Shown in pieces: positions 9,906 through 18,601 of a DNA stretch of 60,478 nt. The notes below the pieces were generated by a model. That model searched no databases and was not told the origin of the DNA. It worked only from the letters and a program-made list of their open reading frames with translations. Every line of letters starts with the position of its first letter. Positions within the stretch are counted from its first letter, which is position 1. The translations under genes and the position numbers were made by a program. This DNA is from Rhodospirillales bacterium (GTDB taxonomy: Bacteria; Pseudomonadota; Alphaproteobacteria; Acetobacterales; Acetobacteraceae): assembly GCA_025351925.1 (NCBI GenBank), contig JANXVC010000412.1, positions 1 through 60,478 of the forward strand. The letters run 5' to 3'.

Positions 9906-10676
9906 TCAGATTGCCTGGCGCCGGTCCTCTTTCACGCGGCCATGCACGAAATCCAGCAGGGTCGGTTCGCCTTCCGGCTCATCGAACCGCGCCGCCAACA
10001 GACCACGGCACAGCGCGCCGTTGAACTCGACGTTCACCGAAACCCGGCGCAGCGTCCGCCGGTGCGCTGGGAAATCGGCCGCCGCCACGATGCGCCCGTG
10101 CTCGTCCACGAAGGCCGGCGCGTCCGGTCCGTCCGGCCCCACGATGCCGCGCCGCTCAAGATACCGTTCCAGCAGGAGCGCGCCTGTATCGACGCACTGC
10201 GATTGCAGTTCCGCAATAGTGAGCGCAACCAGCGTGTCCGGCGAGCGCCCGGCAGCAAGCAGATAGTCGAGCAAAGCCATCTGCCGCCGCTGGAACGCCT
10301 TCACCAAGAAGACGCGACGCAGGCCGTCCAAATCGCCATCCGCCTCGGCGGCGAACGCTTCTTGGAAGGACTGGCCACGCGTCATGGCCGTGTTGATCGT
10401 CTCGGCATACATGTGATCGCCGAGCTCGACGCCCACGCTGGTCACCCAGGGCAGCCGCCCGACCTCGGTGCGCATGTCGTCGGCCATCAAGAAGGCGAAG
10501 TTGGCCGCGCACCAATAGGTCGGCAGGCGGTAGCCGATCTCGACCCGGCCGTCGTCGCTCACCAACACGCCGGTGACGAACCCGAGGCTCGTGACGGACT
10601 CGTCGAGTTCCGGGTCGTTCACGCGGTCCAGGCAGGCGAGCACTTCGCTCGCCCACCCGAGGTTATCGTCGCTCAC
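9906..10676 (-). CDS. DUF59/MIP18-domain protein of the monooxygenase operon
   Basis: The 256-residue protein has an N-terminal domain of about 90 residues resembling the DUF59 (MIP18) fold used in Fe-S cluster or metal assembly: ASEVLACLDRVNDPELDESV then LGFVTGV and a YWCAANFAFLMADDM helix. The C-terminal two thirds is helical with no motif I recognise. Its start overlaps the stop of the amidohydrolase gene by 4 bases (ATGA), so translation is coupled. Equivalent genes occur in actinobacterial propane/Mim clusters. A maturation role for the di-iron centre or the reductase cluster is inference. Confidence 0.75.
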   Translation of the reverse strand: MSDDNLGWASEVLACLDRVNDPELDESVTSLGFVTGVLVSDDGRVEIGYRLPTYWCAANFAFLMADDMRTEVGRLPWVTSVGVELGDHMYAETINTAMTRGQSFQEAFAAEADGDLDGLRRVFLVKAFQRRQMALLDYLLAAGRSPDTLVALTIAELQSQCVDTGALLLERYLERRGIVGPDGPDAPAFVDEHGRIVAAADFPAHRRTLRRVSVNVEFNGALCRGLLAARFDEPEGEPTLLDFVHGRVKEDRRQAI

Positions 10677-11692
10677 TCCGCCGCCACAAGCTCGCCGGCG
10701 CGCAGCTTGGCCTTCTGTGCCTCGATGTCGATGCCGTAGATCCGCGCGGCGTTCAGCCCCAGGATCTTCTTCTTCGCCTCGAGCGTCAGGCTAACCCCGG
10801 TCTCCTTCGCCACGTCGTCCGGCAACTCGAAGTCCATGAACTTCTCCACCAGCCAGCGCGGCGTCCAGATGGCGTAGTCGCTGCCATACAGGATCTTGTC
10901 CTCGCCCACCCAGAACAGCAGTTCCGAGATGATGTGGGCGAAGTAGCCGGGCCGGGTGTGGATGAACGGCAGCGCCACGGCGAGGCCGGCGTACACGTTG
11001 GTCTCCTGCGTCGCAATCCAACAGAAATCGTCGAGGCGCGGCAGGCCGCAATGCTCGACGATGAAGTTGAGGTTCTGGAAACTGGTGGCGGCGTCGTCCA
11101 CGTCCGCCACGTCGAAGGCGTCGCGGTTCAAGGGTAGGATCGTCGGTCCCTTATGCACATGGATGTTCTTGATCCCGAGCTTCTCCGCCGCCTCCAAATA
11201 GCGGTAAGTCATCTTGTCGCTGAGCTTGTAGCCCTTCGACTCGCCCCGCCACTCCGCGGTGTAGAGCTTGACCCCTTTCAGCTTGTACTTTTCCGCCTGC
11301 TCGTGCAGACCCTCCAGGCCCTTCTCGCCGTCGCGCGGATCGAAGGCGCCGTTCAGGATGAAGCGATTGGGGTGCTTCTTCGCCATGGCCGAGTTGCGCT
11401 CGGTCGTGTTGAAGCCGTTGTTGTAGAAGTCCGTCAGGAACGTCGGCTGCAGGATGGCCATGTCGTCGGGGCCGTCCACAAACAGGTCCCGGTACATCGT
11501 CTCCGCGTCGTACTTCTCGAACTTCTCCTTCTCCCAAACTTGATCCTTGGGGCTCAGGTTCTTGTGGTAGGCGTAAAAGCAGTCGATGAACTGCGTGCCG
11601 TGCACGTTCTTCTGGTTGCCCTTGCTGGCGTCCCAGAAATGCGTGTGCCCGTCGATGATGAAGATGTCTTCGCCGTCCTTGGTCCGATACAT
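10673..11692 (-). CDS. Amidohydrolase-2 family metal-dependent hydrolase of the monooxygenase operon
   Basis: The 339-residue protein is a TIM-barrel amidohydrolase (PF04909 type). Metal and active-site motifs are in order: DGHTHFWD (residues about 14-21), the barrel His in HVHKGP, EHCGLPRLDD and the catalytic-Asp region YGSDYAIWTPRW. No signal peptide is present. A good SD (GAGGAG) lies 8 bases before the ATG. A homologous gene follows the coupling protein in propane/Mim clusters of Mycobacterium and Rhodococcus, but its reaction there is not established to my knowledge. It could act on an oxidised intermediate, or in cofactor or protein maturation. Confidence 0.85.
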   Translation of the reverse strand: MYRTKDGEDIFIIDGHTHFWDASKGNQKNVHGTQFIDCFYAYHKNLSPKDQVWEKEKFEKYDAETMYRDLFVDGPDDMAILQPTFLTDFYNNGFNTTERNSAMAKKHPNRFILNGAFDPRDGEKGLEGLHEQAEKYKLKGVKLYTAEWRGESKGYKLSDKMTYRYLEAAEKLGIKNIHVHKGPTILPLNRDAFDVADVDDAATSFQNLNFIVEHCGLPRLDDFCWIATQETNVYAGLAVALPFIHTRPGYFAHIISELLFWVGEDKILYGSDYAIWTPRWLVEKFMDFELPDDVAKETGVSLTLEAKKKILGLNAARIYGIDIEAQKAKLRAGELVAAE

Positions 11693-11705
11693 CGCGAGCG
11701 CTCCT

Positions 11706-12059
11706 CTATTCGATATACTGCTTCATCTCGTCCATGTTGCCGAACAGCACCACGGTGTTGTCGTCCACCATGACCATCCGGCCGTAATGGGTCGAGGTCG
11801 AAATCTCGAACAGATGCGGCGTCATCTCGCGGCCGAGGAATTCGCTGAGCTCGTCCATCTTGAACTCGATCTTGCCCTCGCCGTCGATGCGGATCATCGC
11901 CGGCATGTATGTCACGCGGATGCCGGGCTTCTCGCCCATCACCTCGGCGATCGCCCGCGCCTCGACGCTGTCGTTCATCGTCACACCGCACTGGTGCGAG
12001 ATGGTCTGGTCGCGATGCATGTTCTTCATCGACTCGAAGATATTATCGGTATGCGACAT
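11706..12059 (-). CDS. mimD: Monooxygenase coupling/effector protein (MmoB/DmpM family)
   Basis: The 117-residue cytoplasmic protein is the small cofactorless regulatory component that docks on the hydroxylase and couples NADH oxidation to substrate hydroxylation. Length and the pattern NDSVEARAIAEVM, followed by a beta-rich RVTYMPAMIRIDGEG and the late ISTSTHYGRMV, fit the MmoB/DmpM family. AGGAGA lies 6-7 bases before the ATG. It is fourth in the hydroxylase alpha, reductase, hydroxylase beta, coupling protein order that marks group 5 soluble di-iron monooxygenases. Confidence 0.92.
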   Translation of the reverse strand: MSHTDNIFESMKNMHRDQTISHQCGVTMNDSVEARAIAEVMGEKPGIRVTYMPAMIRIDGEGKIEFKMDELSEFLGREMTPHLFEISTSTHYGRMVMVDDNTVVLFGNMDEMKQYIE

Positions 12060-12085
12060 CGTTACTCTCCTGGATGGGGTGCGAT

Positions 12086-13171
12086 TTAGGCTTCTATGAG
12101 GGGACGCACGTCCAGCCCGATCTCCGACCCGATCGCGCGCAGCCGGTTGTGCGACTGCTCCAGCACATCCGGGAACTGCGTGATCTTCACCCGCGGCTGC
12201 GACCAGATTGGCTGCAGCTGGTTGGCGGCGTTCTTCGCCTCGCCGCCGTGCTTCATCAGCCAGCCATTAAACAGTTCGCGGTTCGCCGTGCCATGCGTCT
12301 CGTCCAGCACCAGCATGCGGAACAGCTCGACCGCATTGGCCAGGTTGCGCTCATAGTCGCCTTCGGCGGCGGCGACCACGGACGGGGTCATGAAGTCGTT
12401 CTGCGAGGCCGCGACCTGCATGATGAATCCGCTGCGGAACAGCTCGGCGACCATCGGCTCGAACACCACGTTCACCGCGAAGTACTGCTCCAGGTAGTCC
12501 GTCGAACCGCCGATCGTCTCCACCGCCCGGCGCACGCCCTGCCAGATCGGGTCCTCCATCCAATGCGCCTTGCCGGCGTCCTGGTCGAACCCCTCAAGGT
12601 CCATGCCGATCTCGCCGAGATACAGTGTGAGGTCCTGGGCAAACCGCAGCTTATAGGAAGAATTGGTCAGCACGGCGTTGTTGATCATCTGCGTGTAGCC
12701 GTAGCGCTGCGCCTGCATCGTCGCCATGCCAAGGCCGAACTCGGCGTGCTTGTAGGCGCCCAAATGGTCCTGCAGCACCTTGACCCAGGCCTTGTCGAAA
12801 CGCTTCACTGCACCCGAGCGGCGGCCGTTATCGACGACGTTGGCGATCATGCCGACGATGGTGGACTGCCGCTGGTAGTGCGTGCGCTCCCACTCCTGAT
12901 CGACCGCGCGGAACACGTGCCAGTCGGAGCACTTGGCCGCCGTCCAGCTCTCGCTATAGGTCGGCGTGCCGTCGGCGAACGAGATGATCCAGTCCTGCAG
13001 CAGATGCCGCTTCGGGTCCGGCTGCACATCGACCGTCATGTCCTCGTAGTGCGACGCCTTGCGGCCCTTCGGCGTGAAGTAGTTGTACTTCCGGCTGTTC
13101 GAACCGGCGAACGTCGCAGATCCGGCGGCTGCGGACTTCCGTGGTGCGATCGGCTCCTGGGTAACGCTCAT
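12086..13171 (-). CDS. mimC: Propane/Mim-type monooxygenase hydroxylase, small (beta) subunit
   Basis: The 361-residue protein is the beta subunit of the hydroxylase, the ferritin-like partner that lacks the di-iron ligands. Family-typical segments include RKYNYFTPKGRKASHYEDMT near the N terminus and a long helical middle with QRYGYTQMINNAVLTNSSYKLRFAQDL. The protein packs with the alpha subunit in the (abc)2-like or (ab)2 hydroxylase core. The gene is separated from the reductase gene by 36 bases that include a short tandem duplication, and from the coupling protein gene by 26 bases. Confidence 0.93.
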   Translation of the reverse strand: MSVTQEPIAPRKSAAAGSATFAGSNSRKYNYFTPKGRKASHYEDMTVDVQPDPKRHLLQDWIISFADGTPTYSESWTAAKCSDWHVFRAVDQEWERTHYQRQSTIVGMIANVVDNGRRSGAVKRFDKAWVKVLQDHLGAYKHAEFGLGMATMQAQRYGYTQMINNAVLTNSSYKLRFAQDLTLYLGEIGMDLEGFDQDAGKAHWMEDPIWQGVRRAVETIGGSTDYLEQYFAVNVVFEPMVAELFRSGFIMQVAASQNDFMTPSVVAAAEGDYERNLANAVELFRMLVLDETHGTANRELFNGWLMKHGGEAKNAANQLQPIWSQPRVKITQFPDVLEQSHNRLRAIGSEIGLDVRPLIEA

Positions 13172-13191
13172 CTGGACTTTCCCCTTGTTGT

Positions 13192-13218
13192 TTAGCGTGT
13201 TGTTTACTTAGCGTGTTG
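13192..13218 (-). repeat. Short tandem duplication at the reductase stop codon
   Basis: TTAGCGTGTTG occurs at 13192-13202 and again at 13208-13218 (16-base period). The stop codon of the reductase gene (TAA on the minus strand, 13210-13208) lies in one copy; the other makes up most of the spacer to the hydroxylase beta gene. Confidence 0.7.
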
Positions 13219-14248
13219 CCGGCGTGAACTTGTCGAAATAGATCCGCTCGGGCTCGACCCCTGCCATCTGCAGGATGGGCAGCACGGCGTCGATCATCGG
13301 CGGCGGTCCGCACGAATAAGCGTCCATATCGCCCTGCAGTCTCTCCTGCTTGAGCGTCCGGGCCACGACCTCATGGATGAAGCCGGTCTCGCCCTCCCAC
13401 GCGTCCTCTGCAGTGGCGTGCGACAGGGCCGGGATGAACCGGAAATCTGGCAGCTTCGCGGCGTGACCGGCGAACTCTTCCAACAGGAACAGGTCGGCCC
13501 GGGTGCGCGCGCCGTAGAAGAAGCGGATCGGCCGCTGCTCGCCGCTGGCGACGTGGTCGCTCAGGATCGACCACAGCGGCGACATGCCGGAGCCGCCGCC
13601 AACCAGGATCAGCGGCCCGGTGCGCCCCTCACGGCGGAAACAGGTGCCGTACGGCCCCTTGGCGACGATGGCGTCGCCGGGCTTGAGGATGCCGGAAAGC
13701 AGTGCGGAGAACGCGCCGTCCGCATACTGCTTAATGATGAAGGCGAGCGTCGTACCGCCATTGGGCGGGCTCGCCATCGAGTAGGCGCGGGTGACGCCAT
13801 GGCCCGGCACCTCAAGGTCCACATACTGCCCGGCCCAGAAGCGAATGGGCGCCTCCAGCTCAATGGTCAGCTTGCAGATGTCATGGGTCAGCGACTCGAT
13901 CGCCGTGACCGTGCCGGGGAAAGATTTCACCGCGATGGAACGGCTCAGCAGATCCTCGTCATAGTTCAGCAGCTCGATCGTGAGATCGCTGAACGCCAGC
14001 GTGCGGCACAGCAAAATATGGTCGGTGTCGCGCTCCGACTCCATCAGGGCGAACGTCGAGTATTTCATCAACTCGATCTCGCCGTCGATCAGCAGCGATT
14101 TGCAGCTCGCGCACTGGCCCTCTTTGCAACCGTGCATGACGGAGATGCCCTGGCGAAACGCCGCGTCCAGCACCGTTTCGCCCTCGTTCACGTCCATCTC
14201 GATGCCGACGGGCTCGAAACGCACGGTATGGACGGCTACATCGGCCAT
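13208..14248 (-). CDS. mimB: Monooxygenase NADH reductase (2Fe-2S ferredoxin / FAD / NAD domains)
   Basis: The 346-residue reductase passes electrons from NADH through FAD and a plant-type 2Fe-2S cluster to the hydroxylase. The ferredoxin domain (residues 1-95) carries cluster ligands C41, C46, C49 and C81. The FAD site RAYSMASPP is at about 154-162, and the NAD-binding motif LVGGGSGMSPLWS is at about 215-227. The frame allows a Met five codons upstream, but the ATG at 14248 is preferred because GGGAG, inside that extension, sits 7-8 bases ahead of it. Gene order (second in the operon) matches propane monooxygenases. Confidence 0.93.
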   Translation of the reverse strand: MADVAVHTVRFEPVGIEMDVNEGETVLDAAFRQGISVMHGCKEGQCASCKSLLIDGEIELMKYSTFALMESERDTDHILLCRTLAFSDLTIELLNYDEDLLSRSIAVKSFPGTVTAIESLTHDICKLTIELEAPIRFWAGQYVDLEVPGHGVTRAYSMASPPNGGTTLAFIIKQYADGAFSALLSGILKPGDAIVAKGPYGTCFRREGRTGPLILVGGGSGMSPLWSILSDHVASGEQRPIRFFYGARTRADLFLLEEFAGHAAKLPDFRFIPALSHATAEDAWEGETGFIHEVVARTLKQERLQGDMDAYSCGPPPMIDAVLPILQMAGVEPERIYFDKFTPATR

Positions 14249-14314
14249 TGATTTTTCTCCCATTGGCAGTCCCGAGGGCCGGCTTGCGGCCGGCCCCCGT
14301 TCGTCACGCCGTTA

Positions 14315-15985
14315 TCAGTTGAAAGGGTTGATCTTGAACCCAGCCCGATAGTCGGCAATGTGCTTCTCGCGTTCGACGTCCGACATGGCGCGGATCGCCT
14401 GCAGCGGGCTGCCCAGCTTGTGGCCGCGCACGTCGTCTAGCTTCCACATCTTGCTGTCGTCGAAGTGCAGATGCGGCTGCGGCACCAGCGTCTTGCCGTC
14501 GCTGCGGACGAAGCCGAGGTCTTGGATGGCGTCCGCCACGTCCCAGCCGGCGTAGCAGTCCTCCCACTCGCGGCGTCCGCTGAACCGGCCCATCGCCGGA
14601 GTCGCGCGGCCCTCGTACTCGGCCGAGAACGCCACCTTGTGGGTCCAGCGGCACACCTCGGAGCAGTAGGTGTACAGCTTGCCATCGACGGTATCGACGC
14701 AGAAGTCCTCGCGGATCAGCGCCGGCACCATGCACGACCAGCAGCGGTGCGGGTAAACGTAGCCGACGTCCTGGTTGAACAGGATATTCGTCTCACCCGG
14801 CGTGCTCAGCTTCTCATACCACTTCCAGTAATCGCCGAACTCGGCATACCAGCCGGGGTACTTGTGCTCGAACCACTCGAAGTCCTTGTCGGTCTGCGCC
14901 TCTTGACGCCAGAACGCCACCGGCCAACCCACCGAGAAGAACTGTGCGGTCTTGTGCACGTAGTTCTTCTTGACCATCCGGTCCCACGCCGCATTGACGT
15001 CGTCGTGGTGGATCTTGATGCCATACTTCTCGAGCGGCAGCATGTACGTCCGGTAGTAGTCCTCGTAGATCCACCGGTGCCACAGCTCGGCGTAGGACTC
15101 CTTGTTCTTGTCGCGGTTGGTCGTGCCGTACTCGACGATGGTGCCCACCGCCGCATCGACGATCGCGTGGTTCTGCCAGAAGGCGTAGCGCAGGTCGCGC
15201 TCCAGCAGTTGATGGTTGTCGGGGTCGTTGATGATCGACATCAGCATCGAGTGGCCGTTGCCGATGTGCCGGCTCTCGTCGGACTGCACCGAGAGGAACA
15301 CGGTCGGCAGGGCGTAGTCGCCGTTGCGGGCGGCCTCGGACGGCATGGCGACGAACAGCGTGTTAGTGAACGCCGTCTCCGCCACGACGGTGAGGTAAAC
15401 GTTCGCCGCGGTGATGGCGTCGCCGGTGACGAAGCCCTCGGCGAACTGCCGGCCGATCGTGGTGGCGTAGCATTTGCCGAACGCGGCCTCGGTGATGTCG
15501 AACCCGGCCGGGTCAACGTAGTTTTCCATGTACCACTTCTTGAGGTTCATCTGGATGGTCGAATGGCGGAACTCGTCCACCATCTGCATCGTGAACCCGG
15601 TGCGCAGCTCCTCACCCGGCGCCAGCCGACCGACCATCGCCATCGAGCGCGAGGCCGAAATCTCCGGGAACGGGATGATCGCCAGGAACAGCTTCATCCA
15701 CTCGACCCAGCGCGGCTCCACGTCACGGAACATGTCGCCGCGAAGCGCCGCGTCGAGCGCCCCATAGACCCGGTTGTCCTTCTCTTCCTGCATCGGGAAG
15801 TAGGAGCGCAGCACCTGCTTCATCGGGTCGCGCGCGGTCTTGGTGATCTTGTAGTCGGTCGGGAAGGTCATCGCTTCCTGGACGTAGCTCGGCGTCCAGC
15901 CGAGGTCGGCGACACGGCGCGCCGCCTCTCCTATGCTCATTCCCTTCTGAGCAGTAATTTTGCTGAGACTTAGGCTATCCGGCAT
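14315..15985 (-). CDS. mimA: Propane/Mim-type soluble di-iron monooxygenase hydroxylase, large (alpha) subunit
   Basis: The 556-residue catalytic subunit binds the carboxylate-bridged di-iron centre that activates O2. All six ligands are present with the spacing of soluble methane monooxygenase: E108 (FPEIS), E138 and H141 (DEFRH), E203 (AETAF), E237 and H240 (DESRH). A Cys pair CWSCMVP lies late in the protein. Operon order and length place it in group 5 (propane monooxygenase, Mim). Likely substrates are propane, acetone/2-butanone or phenol, judging from characterised relatives; the exact one cannot be read from sequence. It is first in an eight-gene operon preceded by a sigma-54 promoter. 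Confidence 0.95.
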   Translation of the reverse strand: MPDSLSLSKITAQKGMSIGEAARRVADLGWTPSYVQEAMTFPTDYKITKTARDPMKQVLRSYFPMQEEKDNRVYGALDAALRGDMFRDVEPRWVEWMKLFLAIIPFPEISASRSMAMVGRLAPGEELRTGFTMQMVDEFRHSTIQMNLKKWYMENYVDPAGFDITEAAFGKCYATTIGRQFAEGFVTGDAITAANVYLTVVAETAFTNTLFVAMPSEAARNGDYALPTVFLSVQSDESRHIGNGHSMLMSIINDPDNHQLLERDLRYAFWQNHAIVDAAVGTIVEYGTTNRDKNKESYAELWHRWIYEDYYRTYMLPLEKYGIKIHHDDVNAAWDRMVKKNYVHKTAQFFSVGWPVAFWRQEAQTDKDFEWFEHKYPGWYAEFGDYWKWYEKLSTPGETNILFNQDVGYVYPHRCWSCMVPALIREDFCVDTVDGKLYTYCSEVCRWTHKVAFSAEYEGRATPAMGRFSGRREWEDCYAGWDVADAIQDLGFVRSDGKTLVPQPHLHFDDSKMWKLDDVRGHKLGSPLQAIRAMSDVEREKHIADYRAGFKINPFN

Positions 15986-16110
15986 TGTGGGTTCTCCCTT
16001 GGCTTTCGGTTCAGGCCAGTGATCTCGAAGTCGTAGTACGGGGCGTGGGACCGGCGCCTATGCTGCTCCGCATGCAAGCGTCCGCTCCTGGCGCCCCGCC
16101 CCTTGCCAAG

Positions 16111-16126
16111 AGCAAATCCCATACCA
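16111..16126 (-). promoter_or_regulatory. Sigma-54 (-24/-12) promoter of the monooxygenase operon
   Basis: Read on the minus strand from 16126 to 16111: TGGTATG, four bases, TTGCT. It fits TGGCACG-N4-TTGCW at 10 of 12 positions, with the obligatory GG and GC exactly ten bases apart. Transcription would start near 16100, leaving a leader of about 115 bases before mimA. Two sigma-54 activators are encoded nearby and inverted repeats lie upstream. Confidence 0.75.
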
Positions 16127-16199
16127 CGTCGTATAATCAAGTATGCTTGCGTAGTTCTTGGGGTCGTGTCCATTGGCCCGCTGAATATTGCAATGCAGC

Positions 16200-16273
16200 A
16201 TGTCCCGACTTGGGACATATTGCGTTGCAACATGTCCCAGAACGATCCGCACGTGTGGGACAGCTTGGGACAT
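16200..16273 (-). promoter_or_regulatory. Cluster of TGTCCC/GGGACA half-sites (probable activator binding region)
   Basis: A perfect inverted repeat ATGTCCC-N5-GGGACAT spans 16200-16218. Further half-sites are ATGTCCC at 16232-16238, TGGGACA at 16256-16262 and TGGGACAT at 16266-16273; the last two are direct repeats exactly ten bases apart. The cluster lies about 75-150 bases upstream of the -24 element, the usual place for enhancer-binding protein sites. It ends at the stop codon of the 58-aa gene. Confidence 0.65.
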
Positions 16274-16449
16274 CAATGCGCCTTGTCCGCTTCAGGCAGC
16301 CGGCTCAGCTTCTTGCCCTCGGCGATGAAACGTGCCGCCAAAACCAGCGTGCCCATGGTGAAATCCTTGCCATGCGCCGCGATCATCCCGTCCACGAGTT
16401 CGCCCAGCAGCTCGAAGTAGCGGTCTTTGGAAAGGGCTTCGTCGCTCAT
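16273..16449 (-). CDS. Small protein (58 aa) coupled to the WD40 gene, function unknown
   Basis: A 58-residue protein beginning [15 protein letters not shown] is encoded at the 3' end of a longer open frame that mostly overlaps the WD40 gene out of phase. Its ATG overlaps the WD40 stop codon (ATGA, 16449-16446), the same coupling seen at the two other junctions of this operon, which supports it as real. It is predicted to be soluble and helical, with hydrophobic patches LLGELVDGMIAA and LVLAARFIAEG and no Cys. I do not recognise a family. It is the last gene before the monooxygenase control region. Confidence 0.65.
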   Translation of the reverse strand: MSDEALSKDRYFELLGELVDGMIAAHGKDFTMGTLVLAARFIAEGKKLSRLPEADKAH

Positions 16450-17591
16450 GGCGCAGTCCGTGCGTTCGAGGAATTGTTCGAGGAATTGTTCGAGGGATTG
16501 GGAAATCGGAACATCCCGGCCGGCAACGGCATGACGCCCGCTTCGCCGCCCTCGGTGCCGACCGCCAGGCGCGCGCCGTCCGCCGACCACGCCAGGGCTG
16601 TGACCGAGGCGCCGGAGGAGCCTTTGGCGAACAGGATATCGTCGTGGCCGGGCTGGCAGAGCAGCACCGCGCCGTTGTGGTAGCCGGCGGCGATCAGCGT
16701 CTGCGACGGGTGGCACGCGACCATGCAGACCGGCATGCGGCTGCTGGGCATGCCGCACTCCGACGGCTGGCCGCCGGCGTCGGGCGGGTCGAACGGCCAG
16801 CAGATCACCCGCGGCGCACCGCTGCTGGCGAGGAACCGTCCGTCGGCCGAAAAGGCCAATGACCGCGGCTGGCCGGGGTAGCCGCCCATCTCGATGTCGC
16901 CGCCATCCGACAGCCGCCAGCCGTGCAGCGCGTTTTCCTGCAGGCCGCAGATCACATAGGCACCGTCCGGGCTCCAGGCGACCGAGCGAGGGCAGCCCTG
17001 GGTTTTCAGGACCCGCGGCTCGGTCCCAAGGCCCTGCCACAGCGTGATGCCGTGGTAGTGCGCGATGGCGAGTTGCGTGCCGGCCGGGTTGAAGGCCAGC
17101 GCGGTGACGGAACCCGGCGCCAGCAGCTCCGCCGAACCGGGACCGGACAGATAGACGTGACGGCCGACCGCCCAGGCGCGCCAACCGGCTGTCGAGACCG
17201 CGACGAGATCCACCCAGCGCCCGGGATAGCTTCCCATGCTGCGCAGCTCGCCGTCGGCGGCGGTATGCGCCAGCACGCCGTCATCGCCGCCGCTTAGGAA
17301 GCCGCCCGCGGGGTCCGCCGCTATCGACAGGCAGGCGCCGTCATGCACGCGCTGGCGTCCGACCGGCGGGCGCTGCGCGGTGCCGGGCACCAGCTCCATG
17401 CCGCCGCCCTCCCGCGGTCCGAGCCGGGGTCCGCCCTCCCACTCGGCCCGTGCCATGGCGAGCGAGCCGTCGCCAAGCGCAAAGCCCGCGACATCGCCGT
17501 CCCAGGCGACGCCGGTGACCGGAGCATCCAGCGTCCAGCACGCGCCCAGCAGATCCAGCAGCGGCGGCGTGGGGGTCGAGGGCGGTTTCAT
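16446..17591 (-). CDS. WD40-repeat beta-propeller protein in a CobW/alcohol dehydrogenase operon
   Basis: The 381-residue protein has repeated WD40-like units: [65 protein letters not shown] and [14 protein letters not shown], consistent with a propeller of about seven blades. There is no signal peptide, so it should be cytosolic and act as a scaffold. The C terminus has a tandem Asn/Ser run ([12 protein letters not shown]). The start overlaps the CobW stop by 4 bases and its stop overlaps the next small gene. WD40 proteins of this type often accompany COG0523 GTPases; a partner role is inferred. Confidence 0.82.
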   Translation of the reverse strand: MKPPSTPTPPLLDLLGACWTLDAPVTGVAWDGDVAGFALGDGSLAMARAEWEGGPRLGPREGGGMELVPGTAQRPPVGRQRVHDGACLSIAADPAGGFLSGGDDGVLAHTAADGELRSMGSYPGRWVDLVAVSTAGWRAWAVGRHVYLSGPGSAELLAPGSVTALAFNPAGTQLAIAHYHGITLWQGLGTEPRVLKTQGCPRSVAWSPDGAYVICGLQENALHGWRLSDGGDIEMGGYPGQPRSLAFSADGRFLASSGAPRVICWPFDPPDAGGQPSECGMPSSRMPVCMVACHPSQTLIAAGYHNGAVLLCQPGHDDILFAKGSSGASVTALAWSADGARLAVGTEGGEAGVMPLPAGMFRFPNPSNNSSNNSSNARTAP

Positions 17592-18601
17592 GCGTCCGCC
17601 TGGCAGTGGCGCAAACTCTGCAGCAGCTCATCGCGGTCGAGGTTGCGGCCGATGAACACCAGCCGGCTCTCGCGCGGCACATCCGCCGGCCAGGGCTGCG
17701 CCATGACGGTGTCCATCATCATGTGGACGCCCTGGAAAACGAAACGGAGGTCCGAGCCCGCGAGATCGACGATCCCCTTGGCGCGCAGCAAATCGGCCCC
17801 GCGCTCGGTCACCAGCTGCTGCAGCCAGGCGAGTAGGCGGCTGCGCTCCAGCGGCCGGTCCAGCCGCAGCGACACGCAGTCGATCGTATGGTCGTGACGC
17901 TCGTGGTGATGGGCATTTTGATGCGCGTGGTCGCCGCCCGACACATCCAGCCGGATGAGGTCGAACGCGCCGCGATTGAGCACCAAATCCAGCGGCACGT
18001 CGCAGCGCACGCTGCGCAGCAAGCGGGCCGTCGGGTTGGCGCGGTCGATCGCCGCCTCCGCACTGGCAAGCCCGGTGGCGTCCACTAGGTCGATCTTATT
18101 GAGCAGGATCGTGTCGGCGACCGCCACCTGCTCAGCCGCTTCCCGGCTGGTCACGAGGCTGGAGACGAGATGCCGCGCATCGGCCACACATACGATACTG
18201 TCCAGCTTGGTGCGCTGGCGGATCAGGTCGTCGGCGAAGAAGGTCTGCGCCACCGGCGCCGGGTCGGCGAGGCCGGAGCACTCGACGAGGATGCCGTCGA
18301 AGCGGTCCCGCCGCTTCACCAGGCCGCCGATCACCCGCAGCAGGTCGCCGCGCACCTTGCAGCAGGCGCAGCCATTGTTGAGCTCGAACAGCTCCTCGTC
18401 GGCGCCGACCACCAGGCCGCCGTCGATGCCGAGCTCGCCGAACTCGTTGACGATGACGGCGTAGCGCTTGCCGTGCTGCTCCGACAGGATGCGGTTGAGC
18501 AGCGTCGTCTTGCCGGCGCCGAGGAAGCCGGTCAGCACGGTGACTGGGATGCGGCTGTCCGTTGCGGCCGGACCTTGCGGCAGGATGTTGGCGAAGCTCA
18601 C
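17588..18601 (-). CDS. CobW/COG0523-family GTP-dependent metallochaperone (copy 1)
   Basis: The 337-residue G3E GTPase has the P-loop GFLGAGKTT (25-33), the metal-binding NNGCACC motif (C78, C80, C81), the switch-like [11 protein letters not shown], and NKID for guanine recognition. A His-rich linker ([17 protein letters not shown], 222-238) precedes the CobW C-terminal domain. Such proteins insert or allocate Zn, Co, Ni or Fe. Its start overlaps the alcohol dehydrogenase stop by 4 bases and its stop overlaps the WD40 start, so all are translated together. The obvious client is the neighbouring zinc-type dehydrogenase, but delivery to the monooxygenase is also possible; this is inference. Confidence 0.9.
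   Translation of the reverse strand: MSFANILPQGPAATDSRIPVTVLTGFLGAGKTTLLNRILSEQHGKRYAVIVNEFGELGIDGGLVVGADEELFELNNGCACCKVRGDLLRVIGGLVKRRDRFDGILVECSGLADPAPVAQTFFADDLIRQRTKLDSIVCVADARHLVSSLVTSREAAEQVAVADTILLNKIDLVDATGLASAEAAIDRANPTARLLRSVRCDVPLDLVLNRGAFDLIRLDVSGGDHAHQNAHHHERHDHTIDCVSLRLDRPLERSRLLAWLQQLVTERGADLLRAKGIVDLAGSDLRFVFQGVHMMMDTVMAQPWPADVPRESRLVFIGRNLDRDELLQSLRHCQADA

Noticed and set aside
6251-10739. Long rightward open frames antisense to the activator and chaperonin genes
   Set aside because: They are typical high-GC antisense shadows with Arg/Gln/His-rich sequence and no motifs; the minus-strand genes have full domain content.
16273-17184. A 303-codon leftward open frame overlapping the WD40 gene
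   Set aside because: Most of it is an out-of-phase shadow of the WD40 frame with Arg/Gly-rich nonsense. Only its last 58 codons, starting at the ATG coupled to the WD40 stop, look like a real gene.
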